A stretch of 5,401 nucleotides of DNA from Tepidiphilus sp. (lineage in GTDB: Bacteria > Pseudomonadota > Gammaproteobacteria > Burkholderiales > Rhodocyclaceae). The position numbers and the translations under genes are program-made. The stretch is taken from contig JAQUGB010000122.1 of assembly GCA_028684345.1 (NCBI GenBank), positions 1 to 5,401 on the forward strand, given 5' to 3'. Positions within the stretch are counted from its first letter, which is position 1. Each line of letters opens with the position of its first letter. Positions 1-5,401 of this stretch are shown here, piece after piece. The notes below the pieces were generated by a model. It was not told where the DNA came from. It ran no database searches and was given only the letters and a program-made list of their open reading frames with translations.

Positions 1-190
1 TGGGCTCGAAGAGCACGAGCTCGCGATCGACGAGCACCGGCACCCGCCCGTAGGGGTTGATGCGGGCGACGTCGGCCTGCTTGTCGAGCAAGTCGACGTC
101 GGTGACTTCGAAATCCATCCCCTTTTAATAGAGGACGATGCGGCAACGGTAGCTGAAGGGATCGACCGATCCCGAATAGAGGTTCATCAT
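1..190 (-). pseudogene. sspA: Stringent starvation protein A, N-terminal part, interrupted by an in-frame TAA; runs off the window edge
   Basis: The minus-strand frame from ATG at 190-188 reads MMNLYSGSVDPFSYRCRIVLY, then a TAA at 127-125, then KGMDFEVTDVDLLDKQ and on through NPYGRVPVLVDRELVLFE to the window edge. This matches the N-terminal thioredoxin-like half of betaproteobacterial SspA, whose usual text around the break is LFEKGMDF, so the stop replaces a conserved Glu. One substitution (GAA to TAA) explains it, and the frame is the same on both sides. SspA has a glutathione S-transferase fold but works by binding RNA polymerase in stationary phase and stress. sspA commonly follows petABC in Betaproteobacteria, often with sspB next (outside this window). 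An ATG at 118-116 could restart translation but would lose the first beta strand and helix of the fold, and the AAGGGG before it is too close for a good ribosome site. Identity is firm. Whether the stop is real or a base error cannot be decided here. Confidence 0.8.
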
Positions 191-204
191 GGCGTACGTC
201 TCAC

Positions 205-237
205 GAAGAAAAACGAACGCACCCCGGCCGGGGTGCG
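205..237 (-). terminator. Intrinsic terminator after petC, just before sspA
   Basis: Positions 218-237 form a perfect 20-bp palindrome (CGCACCCCGG/CCGGGGTGCG), giving a very GC-rich hairpin. On the minus strand it is followed directly by TTCGTTTTTCTTC (217-205), the T-rich tail expected of a Rho-independent terminator. It would end the petABC transcript. The tail finishes only about 15 nt before the sspA start, so any sspA transcript from upstream has to read through it. Confidence 0.85.
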
Positions 238-271
238 CACGTGACGGCGGGGCGCGGACCCTGCCCGGCCG

Positions 272-294
272 GGCTGCGGCGCCCCGCCGCAGCC
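272..294 (-). terminator. GC-rich hairpin directly after the petC stop
   Basis: Perfect 10-bp arms (GGCTGCGGCG at 272-281 and CGCCGCAGCC at 285-294) enclose a 3-nt loop, starting 4 nt after the petC stop codon. No T-tract follows, so on its own it is more likely an mRNA 3'-end stabiliser or pause element than a terminator. A neighbouring self-complementary CCCGGCCGGG (264-273) overlaps one arm and could compete for pairing. Together with the 218-237 hairpin it gives petC a tandem-hairpin 3' end. Confidence 0.55.
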
Positions 295-298
295 GGGT

Positions 299-1054
299 TC
301 AATGGACGTCTTTCCAATACGCTTTCTTGAGCGCATAGGCGAGCGCAAAGAACACCGCCAGGTAGAGCATCACCCAGATGCCGATGGACTTGCGCTTCTC
401 GGCGATCGGCTCGCCCATCCACTGCATGAACGAGACGAGGTCGGCGACCATCTTATCGTATTCCTGCGCGCTCATCGTTCCCGGCTTGGCGAGCACGAGC
501 TCGATCGACTGGGCGCCATCGGGGTGCTGGGTGATTTTGGCCGTCTGTTCGCCCTGAAGTTCCCAGAAGACGTGCGGCATTCCGGCACCCGGGAAGACGA
601 CGTTGTTCCAGCCGTTGGGACGGGAAGGGTCGCGGTAGAAACTACGCAGGTAGGTATAGACCCAGTCTGCACCGCTGCCGAACTCGGAATTACGCTGACG
701 CGTCACCAGCGTGAGGTCGGGCGGAGCGACCCCGCCGAACCACTTCTTCGCGTCCTGCGGCCGCATGGCGATGGTCATGAGGTCGCCCACTTTCTTGTCC
801 GGCGGCAAGAGCTTTTCCTTGATCTCGTCTTCGGTGAAGCCAATCTCGGTGAGCTTGTTGTAGCGCATGAAGCTCGCGGAGTGGCAGGCGAGGCACTCCG
901 CGACGAAGGTCGTCGCGCCGCGCTTGAGACGCTCGAAATCCGTAGAAAGCGGCGCCTTGTCGAGTGGCACCCCTGCGGCTGCGGCAAAAACGAGCGCGGG
1001 GGCAAAAAGGACGGCCGTGAGCAGCCGCTTGGCATGGACGATGAGGTTCTTCAT
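299..1054 (-). CDS. petC: Cytochrome c1 of the cytochrome bc1 complex
   Basis: 251 residues. Cytochrome c1 is the membrane-anchored c-type haem subunit that takes electrons from the Rieske centre and passes them to soluble cytochrome c on the periplasmic side. Residues 1-24 form a Sec signal peptide (basic start, hydrophobic core, probable cut after ALVFA). The haem-binding motif CLACH is at 54-58, followed by the family's SASFMRYNKL. APPDLT is at about 110-115. GAGMPHVFWELQG (about 156-168) carries M159, the likely sixth haem ligand. GADWVYTYLRSFYRDPSRP is the conserved beta/gamma-type segment. One transmembrane helix at about 224-242 anchors the C-terminus, which ends in YWKDVH. The ATG overlaps the petB stop as ATGA, indicating translational coupling; an AGGGTGA 7 nt upstream inside petB can serve as ribosome site. 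Length is normal for the bacterial family and the gene looks intact. Tandem hairpins follow the stop. Confidence 0.97.
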   Translation of the reverse strand: MKNLIVHAKRLLTAVLFAPALVFAAAAGVPLDKAPLSTDFERLKRGATTFVAECLACHSASFMRYNKLTEIGFTEDEIKEKLLPPDKKVGDLMTIAMRPQDAKKWFGGVAPPDLTLVTRQRNSEFGSGADWVYTYLRSFYRDPSRPNGWNNVVFPGAGMPHVFWELQGEQTAKITQHPDGAQSIELVLAKPGTMSAQEYDKMVADLVSFMQWMGEPIAEKRKSIGIWVMLYLAVFFALAYALKKAYWKDVH

Positions 1055-2316
1055 TTCCAGGTCACCCTTTCCGGTTCGGGTTTGCAGGGATCGATCTTGC
1101 TGTACCAGGGCATCAGCAAGAAGAAGGCGAAATAGAGCACAGAGCAGATCTGCGACACCAGCGTGCGTCCCGGCGTGGGCGGCAATACGCCGAGATACCC
1201 GAGAATGAAGAAGGAGATGACGAAGATCGTGAGCGCGGTCTTATAGATCGGTCCCTTGTAGCGAATGGATTTCACCGGCGAGCGGTCGAGCCAGGGTAGG
1301 AAGGCGATGATGATGACCGCGGCCCCCATGGCGACCACGCCCCAGAATTTGGCGTCGATGCCGAAGAGCGGATAAGTGACGGCGCGCAGGATGGAGTAGA
1401 ACGGCGTGAAATACCACACTGGCGCGATGTGCGGCGGCGTGACCATGGGATCGGCCGGGATGAAGTTGTTGTACTCGAGGAAGTAGCCGCCGCCCTCGGG
1501 CATGAAGAAGAGCACCGCGAAGAAGACGATGAGGAAGCCCGCCACCCCGACGATGTCCTTGACCGTGTAATACGGATGGAAGGGGATGCCGTCGAGCGGG
1601 CGGCCGTTGGCGTCTTTCTTCTTCTTGATCTCGATGCCGTCGGGGTTGTTGGAGCCGACTTCGTGCAGCGCGATGATGTGCGCGGCCACGAGCAACAGCA
1701 GCACCAGCGGCACGGCGATGACGTGCAGCGAGAAGAAGCGGTTGAGCGTGGCGTCCGACACCACGAAATCGCCGCGGATCACGGTGGAGAGATCCGGCCC
1801 GATGACGGGGATCGCCGAGAAGAGGTTGATGATGACCTGCGCCCCCCAGTAGGACATCTGCCCCCATGGCAGCAGGTAGCCCATGAAGGCCTCGGCCATC
1901 AGGGCGAGGAAGATGAGCACGCCGAAGATCCACACGAGTTCACGCGGTTTGCGGTACGAGCCGTAGAGCAGCCCGCGGAACATGTGCAGATAGACGACGA
2001 TGAAAAAGGCCGAAGCGCCGGTGGAGTGCATGTAGCGAATGAACCAGCCGCCGGACACCTCGCGCATGATGTACTCGACGCTGGCGAAGGCCACGGGGAT
2101 GCCGGAAGCGTTGAGCGAGGCATCCGGCTTGTAGTGCATCACGAGGAAGATGCCGGTGACGATCTGGATCACCAGCACGAGAAGCGCCAGCGAGCCGAAG
2201 TAGTACCAGAAATTGAAGTTTTTGGGTGCGTAGTATTCGGTGAGGTGCTCCCGGATCGTGGAGGTGAGCGGGAAGCGCTCGTCGATCCAGTGCAACAGTC
2301 CTTTCTTGGCAGTCAT
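1051..2316 (-). CDS. petB: Cytochrome b of the cytochrome bc1 complex
   Basis: 421 residues, full-length one-piece cytochrome b. It is the integral membrane core of complex III, holding two b haems and the quinol oxidation (Qo) and quinone reduction (Qi) sites. Helix B carries haem ligands H97 and H111 (RYMHSTGASAFFIVVYLH). Helix D carries H198 and H213 (SLHVIAVPLVLLLLVAAH), 15 positions apart instead of the 14 of mitochondrial and alphaproteobacterial proteins. LLPWGQMSYWGAQV (148-161) is the conserved Qo cd1 region. The ef-loop motif is PVWY (299-302) in APVWYFTPFYSILRA, so the PEWY glutamate is replaced by Val, a variant known in beta- and gammaproteobacteria. Hydrophobic helices continue to about residue 405, then a short polar tail ending ERVTWK. 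The gene starts 16 nt after petA with a strong GAGGAAAG site (2327-2320) and its stop overlaps the petC start. No lesion seen. Confidence 0.98.
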   Translation of the reverse strand: MTAKKGLLHWIDERFPLTSTIREHLTEYYAPKNFNFWYYFGSLALLVLVIQIVTGIFLVMHYKPDASLNASGIPVAFASVEYIMREVSGGWFIRYMHSTGASAFFIVVYLHMFRGLLYGSYRKPRELVWIFGVLIFLALMAEAFMGYLLPWGQMSYWGAQVIINLFSAIPVIGPDLSTVIRGDFVVSDATLNRFFSLHVIAVPLVLLLLVAAHIIALHEVGSNNPDGIEIKKKKDANGRPLDGIPFHPYYTVKDIVGVAGFLIVFFAVLFFMPEGGGYFLEYNNFIPADPMVTPPHIAPVWYFTPFYSILRAVTYPLFGIDAKFWGVVAMGAAVIIIAFLPWLDRSPVKSIRYKGPIYKTALTIFVISFFILGYLGVLPPTPGRTLVSQICSVLYFAFFLLMPWYSKIDPCKPEPERVTWK

Positions 2317-2332
2317 GTTCTTTCCTCGCGCG

Positions 2333-2923
2333 TCAAGCTTTGTCTTCGCCGATGAGGATCTTGGTATCGGTCAGGTATTGGTGCGGCGGCACGGTGAGGT
2401 TCGTCGGTGCCGGTTGGCTCTTGAACACGCGTGCGGCGAGGTCGAACTGTGAGCCGTGGCAGGGGCAGAGATAGCCGCCCAGCCAGTCCTTGCTGATACC
2501 GCTCGCATCACCCTTGGCGAACTTGGGCGTAGGGGAGCAGCCGAGGTGGGTACAGATCCCGACGACGACGAGATATTCCGGCTTGATGGAACGGTGCCGG
2601 TTCTTGGCGTAGGGAGGCTGGATGGATTTCTCGGAATTCGGATCGGCAAGGAGCGGTTCGACTTCTTCGAGCGTGGCGAGCATCGCCTCGTTACGGCGCA
2701 GGATCCAGACGGGCTGGCCACGCCATTCGACGGTCATCATTTCGCCCGGGGCGAGCTTGCTGACATCGGCTTCGGCCGGCGCGCCGGCCGCCTTGGCGCG
2801 ATCGGAAGGCGTGAGACTGGCGACGAAGGGAGCCGCTGCGGCAACCACGCCGGCTCCTCCGACGACGGAGGTGGCAATCAATAGCTGCCGCCGGTTGTCG
2901 TCCAACGTTTGATCCTTGCTCAT
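2333..2923 (-). CDS. petA: Rieske iron-sulfur subunit of the cytochrome bc1 complex
   Basis: 196 residues from ATG 2923-2921. It carries the 2Fe-2S cluster that moves electrons from quinol at the Qo site to cytochrome c1. The N-terminus has a twin-arginine start (NRRQLLIATS, R11-R12) followed by a hydrophobic, Ala/Gly-rich helix (about 17-37) that serves as uncleaved Tat signal and membrane anchor. Box 1 is CTHLGC (124-129) and box 2 is CPCHGS (153-158). Cluster ligands are C124, H126, C153 and H156, and C129-C155 should form the stabilising disulfide. The tyrosine found two residues after box 2 in many high-potential Rieske proteins is F160 here (GSQFDLAARVF). The frame stays open upstream to an ATG at 2995, but that start would add 24 residues before the Tat motif and would lie in the -35 box, upstream of the predicted transcript start. 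The chosen start has a GAGGAT ribosome site 7 nt away. First gene of petABC. Confidence 0.97.
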   Translation of the reverse strand: MSKDQTLDDNRRQLLIATSVVGGAGVVAAAAPFVASLTPSDRAKAAGAPAEADVSKLAPGEMMTVEWRGQPVWILRRNEAMLATLEEVEPLLADPNSEKSIQPPYAKNRHRSIKPEYLVVVGICTHLGCSPTPKFAKGDASGISKDWLGGYLCPCHGSQFDLAARVFKSQPAPTNLTVPPHQYLTDTKILIGEDKA

Positions 2924-2930
2924 GGCGCGA

Positions 2931-2936
2931 ATCCTC
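2931..2936 (-). promoter_or_regulatory. petA ribosome binding site
   Basis: GAGGAT on the minus strand, 7 nt before the ATG at 2923, is a good Shine-Dalgarno match. It selects this start over the in-frame ATG at 2995. Confidence 0.8.
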
Positions 2937-2966
2937 GAGAGATGGAAAGACGGAACAAATTTGCGA

Positions 2967-2995
2967 ATTATAAAGGATCGACGGGAGGCGTCCAA
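2967..2995 (-). promoter_or_regulatory. Sigma70-type promoter for petABC
   Basis: On the minus strand a -35 element TTGGAC (2995-2990; first three bases match consensus) is separated by exactly 17 bp from an exact consensus -10 TATAAT (2972-2967). Transcription should start near 2960, giving a 5' leader of roughly 37 nt before petA. It stands out as an AT-rich island in GC-rich DNA, in the only sizeable gap between recR and the bc1 operon. This implies that petABC is transcribed independently of dnaX-ybaB-recR. I saw no clear operator half-sites around it. Confidence 0.8.
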
Positions 2996-3007
2996 GAGGA
3001 ATGCGGT

Positions 3008-3035
3008 GGCTCGACGCTTCAGGTGGCGTCGAGCC
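3008..3035 (-). terminator. Possible terminator hairpin overlapping the recR stop
   Basis: Perfect 10-bp arms, GGCTCGACGC (3008-3017) and GCGTCGAGCC (3026-3035), enclose an 8-nt loop containing the recR TGA. On the minus strand it is followed by ACCGCATTCCTCTTGG, which is pyrimidine-leaning but has no true T-tract. It could be a weak or factor-assisted terminator insulating the petABC promoter that begins 13 nt further on, or an mRNA-stabilising hairpin. One arm also encodes the last recR codons. Confidence 0.5.
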
Positions 3036-3618
3036 GGCGACGATCGATGAGCGCGTGCGCCACGGTGGCAGGATCGACGTATTCGAGCTCGCCGCCGAGC
3101 GGCACGCCGCGCGCCAGGCGCGTGACCGCCAACCCACGCGCTCGCACGCGTTCGGCGATCCAGTGTGCCGTGGCCTCGCCTTCGTTGGTGAAGTTGGTGG
3201 CGAGCACCACTTCGCGCACCTCTGGAGCAGCGAGCCGCTCGAGCAAACGCTCCAGCTCGAGCTCTTTGGGGCCGATGCCATCGAGGGGCGACAGGCGCCC
3301 CATCAGCACGTAGTAAAGGCCACGGTAGCTGTGGGTCTGTTCGATCGCTTCCATGTCGGCGGGCGATTCGACCACGCAGACGAGGGTGGCGTCGCGCGCC
3401 GGATCGCTACAGCGGGCGCACACGGTGGTCTCGCTGAAGGCATTGCAGCGCGCGCAGTGCGTGAGGGTGGTGAGCGCCGCCTCGATCGCCCGGGCCAGCC
3501 GCTGCGCGCCGCGCCGCTCGCGTTGCAGCAGGTGGTGCGCCATGCGCTGCGCGCTCCTTGCGCCGACGCCCGGCAGGCAGCGCAGCGCCTCGATGAGTTC
3601 GTCGAGCGGCGTGGGCAT
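3019..3618 (-). CDS. recR: Recombination mediator protein RecR
   Basis: 199 residues, normal length for the family. RecR works with RecO (and RecF) to load RecA onto SSB-coated single-stranded DNA at gaps and stalled forks. A helix-hairpin-helix DNA-binding segment lies at about 12-31 (LPGVGARSAQRMAHHLL). A four-cysteine zinc finger follows, with C55, C58, C67 and C70 (HCARCN...CARC). The Toprim domain starts near 79 with the acidic strand LVCVVESPAD (E84) and includes TNFTNEGEATA (141-151). The C-terminal segment RLARGVPLGGELEYVD (about 168-183) is the conserved Walker-B-like/tail region. The ATG is 6 nt after the ybaB stop and has no strong ribosome site of its own, so translation is probably coupled to ybaB. 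The dnaX-ybaB-recR order is a widely conserved bacterial operon. Intact. Confidence 0.97.
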   Translation of the reverse strand: MPTPLDELIEALRCLPGVGARSAQRMAHHLLQRERRGAQRLARAIEAALTTLTHCARCNAFSETTVCARCSDPARDATLVCVVESPADMEAIEQTHSYRGLYYVLMGRLSPLDGIGPKELELERLLERLAAPEVREVVLATNFTNEGEATAHWIAERVRARGLAVTRLARGVPLGGELEYVDPATVAHALIDRRRLDAT

Positions 3619-3624
3619 GGACGC

Positions 3625-3951
3625 TCAGAAAGGCAATTTCATGCCTGGAGGCAAAGGCATGCCGGCAGTGACGGAGGCCATCTTCTCCTGGGTGGTCTGC
3701 TCGACCCGGCGCACGGCGTCGTTGACCGCAGCGGCGACGAGATCTTCGAGCATTTCCTTGTCGTCGAGCACGGAGGGATCGATGCTGACGCGGCGCACGT
3801 CGTACTTGCAGGTCATGATTACCTTGACGAGCCCGGCCCCGGCCTGCCCTTCGACTTCGAGGGCGGCGAGTTCGTCCTGCACTTTTTTCATGTTTTCCTG
3901 CATTTGCTGCGCCTGGCGCATCAAGCCAGAGAGGGCGTTCTTATTGAGCAT
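3625..3951 (-). CDS. ybaB: YbaB/EbfC family nucleoid-associated DNA-binding protein
   Basis: 108 residues, typical of this small family. YbaB/EbfC forms dimers that bind DNA and behave as nucleoid-associated proteins; a link with RecR-dependent repair is suggested mainly by gene order. The N-terminal helix (about 8-33, LMRQAQQMQENMKKVQDELA) has the usual Gln/Met-rich heptad look. It is followed by the beta core (VEGQAGAGLVKVIMTCKYDVRRVSIDPSVL) and a C-terminal helix (DKEMLEDLVAAAVNDAVRRV). A Met/Pro-rich tail (GMPLPPGMKLPF) ends the protein, as is common in proteobacterial members. The ATG overlaps the dnaX stop by 11 nt, and AAGGAA (3963-3958) lies 6 nt before the ATG inside dnaX, supporting this start. 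No lesion seen. Confidence 0.96.
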   Translation of the reverse strand: MLNKNALSGLMRQAQQMQENMKKVQDELAALEVEGQAGAGLVKVIMTCKYDVRRVSIDPSVLDDKEMLEDLVAAAVNDAVRRVEQTTQEKMASVTAGMPLPPGMKLPF

Positions 3952-5401
3952 GGCGTGTTCCTTGCGGTGGAGTTGAAGAAGTAGACCAGGTGACGCTGGT
4001 CTCGTCGAGCGTGGCGTCGAACCGTTCGACGAGCCGCTGGGTAACGGGGTGCGTCAGCAGCCGCCCGACGGCGGCGGCATGGGCCCGGCGACGGGCCTCG
4101 GCTTCGCGCTGCGCCGGGGTATCGGCGACTTCAGCAACGGTGACGCGCACTTGGACGCGCCGCCCCAGCACCTCGCCCAGCGCCTCGGCGATGCGATCGA
4201 CGCATTCCGGGTGTAGTTCGAGCAGCACGCGGTGCGAGGCATCGAGCAGGAGCTCGACCGTATCGCCGTGGACCGCGCGGCAGACGCAATGTTGCGCGAA
4301 CTCGCGCGCGAGCCCCGTGAGACGCATGGCGGCAAACCATTTGTGCCAGGCATCGACCTCGCTGCTGCCCGACCGTACCGGCTCGCCCGGGCAAGACACG
4401 AGCGGCTCCCGCACGGAATGTGCACCGGACGAAGAAGGCTCCCCGGGCACCGCTTCCGTCCGTATCGGCGTAACACCGATTGCCTCGTGGGTCACCTCAT
4501 CCGTAGATGCCTCGTGCTCGAAGCGCGACGGCGCGGTATCCAGGCGTTCTCTTTCGTCCAGAGGCGAAGCATCCTCGCTTGGCGAGGGGCGCGGCGTGAC
4601 ACTGGTCGTTTCACTGCGCGGCGCCGCGACGGGGCCGGGCACGGCGGAAGGGGGCGTGGCGGTCGTCTGGGGCGCGAAGGCGAGCAGACGCAAGACGGCC
4701 ATCGAGAAGCCCACGGCGGGATCGGGCGCGAGAGGGAGATCGCGGCGCGCGTGCGTGAGGATGTCGTAGGCGAGCTGCAGGTATTCGGGGTCGAGCCGGG
4801 CCGCGAGCGGGGCGAGCGCCTCGCGCGTCTGCGTCTCCAGGGCTTCGGGCGCGAACTGCAGCACGGCGAGCTGATGCACGAGTTGCGCGAGCGCGGCCAG
4901 GGCCGATTCGAGCGACGCACCGCTCATGGCGAGCCGGTCGGCGAGCGCAAGCGCAGCCGGGGCATCGGCCGCTGCCACGGCCTCGAAGAGTTCGCGCAAG
5001 GTGGCGCTCGCCACCAGGCCCAGCATCTCCGCCACCTGCGTCTCGCGCACCTCTCCTGCCCCGTAGGCGAGCGCCTGGTCGAGGAGCGAGAGCGCATCGC
5101 GCATGGAGCCGCGCGCGGCCTGCCCCACGAGTTCGAGCGCCCCGAGATCGTGGGGCACGCCCTCAGCCTCCAGGATACGGGCGGCGTGCTCGGCGACGAG
5201 GGCGGGCGGCAGCGAGCGCAGGTTGAACTGCAGGCAGCGCGACAGCACCGTGACGGGGATCTTTTGCGGGTCGGTGGTGGCGAGGATGAACTTGACGTGC
5301 TCGGGCGGCTCTTCGAGGGTCTTGAGCATGGCGTTGAAGGCGTGCCCGGTGAGCATGTGCACTTCGTCGATCATGTAGACCTTGAAGCGCCCCTGCACCG
5401 G
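3941..5401 (-). CDS. dnaX: DNA polymerase III clamp-loader subunit tau/gamma (DnaX), 3' part, N-terminus outside window
   Basis: The frame enters at the window edge as PVQGRFKVYMIDEVHML and gives 486 visible residues. Compared with E. coli DnaX roughly 120 residues (P-loop and zinc module) are missing beyond the edge. DnaX is the ATPase motor that loads the sliding clamp, and full-length tau also ties the polymerase to the DnaB helicase. Visible elements, counting from the first visible residue: Walker B DEVH (12-15), sensor 1 LATTDPQK (40-47), SRC with the arginine finger (54-56), and sensor 2 GSMRDALSLLDQ (98-109). An oligomerisation domain follows (about 125-243), then a Pro/Ser/Thr/acidic linker (about 245-349, positions 4669-4355). 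The tau-specific C-terminal domain opens with WHKWFAAMRLTGLAREFAQ and runs to FDATLDETSV before a short polar tail. I see no A-rich slippery heptamer for a gamma frameshift in the visible part. An apparent GTG start at 5398 is internal to the protein. Confidence 0.97.
   Translation of the reverse strand, partial: PVQGRFKVYMIDEVHMLTGHAFNAMLKTLEEPPEHVKFILATTDPQKIPVTVLSRCLQFNLRSLPPALVAEHAARILEAEGVPHDLGALELVGQAARGSMRDALSLLDQALAYGAGEVRETQVAEMLGLVASATLRELFEAVAAADAPAALALADRLAMSGASLESALAALAQLVHQLAVLQFAPEALETQTREALAPLAARLDPEYLQLAYDILTHARRDLPLAPDPAVGFSMAVLRLLAFAPQTTATPPSAVPGPVAAPRSETTSVTPRPSPSEDASPLDERERLDTAPSRFEHEASTDEVTHEAIGVTPIRTEAVPGEPSSSGAHSVREPLVSCPGEPVRSGSSEVDAWHKWFAAMRLTGLAREFAQHCVCRAVHGDTVELLLDASHRVLLELHPECVDRIAEALGEVLGRRVQVRVTVAEVADTPAQREAEARRRAHAAAVGRLLTHPVTQRLVERFDATLDETSVTWSTSSTPPQGTRHAQ

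Noticed and set aside
11..503. Repeated 13-mer GAGCACGAGCTCG at 11-23 and 491-503
   Set aside because: Both copies encode Glu-Leu-Val-Leu with the preferred codons of a GC-rich genome. It looks like chance and not a repeat element.
302..1135. Long plus-strand open frame of 277 codons opposite petC
   Set aside because: It is antisense to a clear cytochrome c1 gene, its translation resembles no family I recognise, and high GC keeps opposite frames open.
1429..2355. Plus-strand open frame of 308 codons opposite petB
   Set aside because: The translation is extremely rich in Asp, Glu, His and Val, the signature of reading membrane-protein codons backwards. It is a shadow of cytochrome b.
2924..2995. 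Upstream ATG at 2995 as the petA start
   Set aside because: It would place the start codon in the -35 box and add 24 residues before the twin-arginine motif. The ATG at 2923 has a proper ribosome site.
3882..3888. A6G run in ybaB as a frameshift site
   Set aside because: The codons read ATG AAA AAA GTG, so the run is not in the X-XXY-YYZ phase needed for tandem -1 slippage, and shifting would serve no evident product.
3001..3984. Plus-strand open frame of 327 codons across recR and ybaB
   Set aside because: It is antisense to two well-supported genes, has no recognisable motifs, and spans their boundary without any sign of a gene of its own.
5396..5398. GTG as a real start for a short DnaX-like protein
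   Set aside because: The frame is open to the window edge, and the residues just after it (GRFKVYMIDEVHML) are the middle of the DnaX ATPase domain.

Overview
This window comes from a GC-rich Proteobacterium, most likely a Betaproteobacterium. The evidence is the order dnaX-ybaB-recR followed by petA-petB-petC-sspA, the beta/gamma-type cytochrome b (PVWY instead of PEWY, and a b6f-like histidine spacing in helix D), and a cytochrome c1 ending YWKDVH. I cannot assign a genus. Every supported gene lies on the minus strand, so transcription runs from high to low coordinates. No mobile element, RNA gene, CRISPR array or phage segment was found.

Region 1 (5401 down to 3019) is a compact DNA replication and repair cluster. 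It holds the 3' part of dnaX (clamp-loader tau subunit, cut by the window edge), ybaB/ebfC (nucleoid-associated protein, start overlapping the dnaX stop by 11 nt) and recR (recombination mediator, 6 nt after ybaB). The recR stop codon lies in the loop of a perfect 10-bp hairpin with no clear T-tract.

Region 2 (3018 to 2924) is a 95-bp intergenic gap. It carries a strong sigma70-type promoter (TTGGAC, 17-bp spacer, exact TATAAT) and a good Shine-Dalgarno site for petA.

Region 3 (2923 to 299) is the petABC operon for the cytochrome bc1 complex: Rieske iron-sulfur protein, cytochrome b and cytochrome c1. The three subunits oxidise quinol, reduce periplasmic cytochrome c and build a proton gradient. 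The genes are tightly spaced (16-nt gap, then an ATGA overlap). They are followed by two GC-rich hairpins, the second with a T-rich tail typical of an intrinsic terminator.

Region 4 (190 to 1, continuing off the edge) is the start of sspA, the RNA-polymerase-associated stringent starvation protein A. Its reading frame is clear but has an in-frame TAA at codon 22, where the family normally has glutamate. The gene is therefore a nonsense allele or pseudogene, or the base is a sequencing error. The petC terminator's T-tract sits only about 15 nt before the sspA start and I see no separate sspA promoter. This is the most notable observation. The remainder is a well-conserved housekeeping region, and I see no support for a previously undescribed system.
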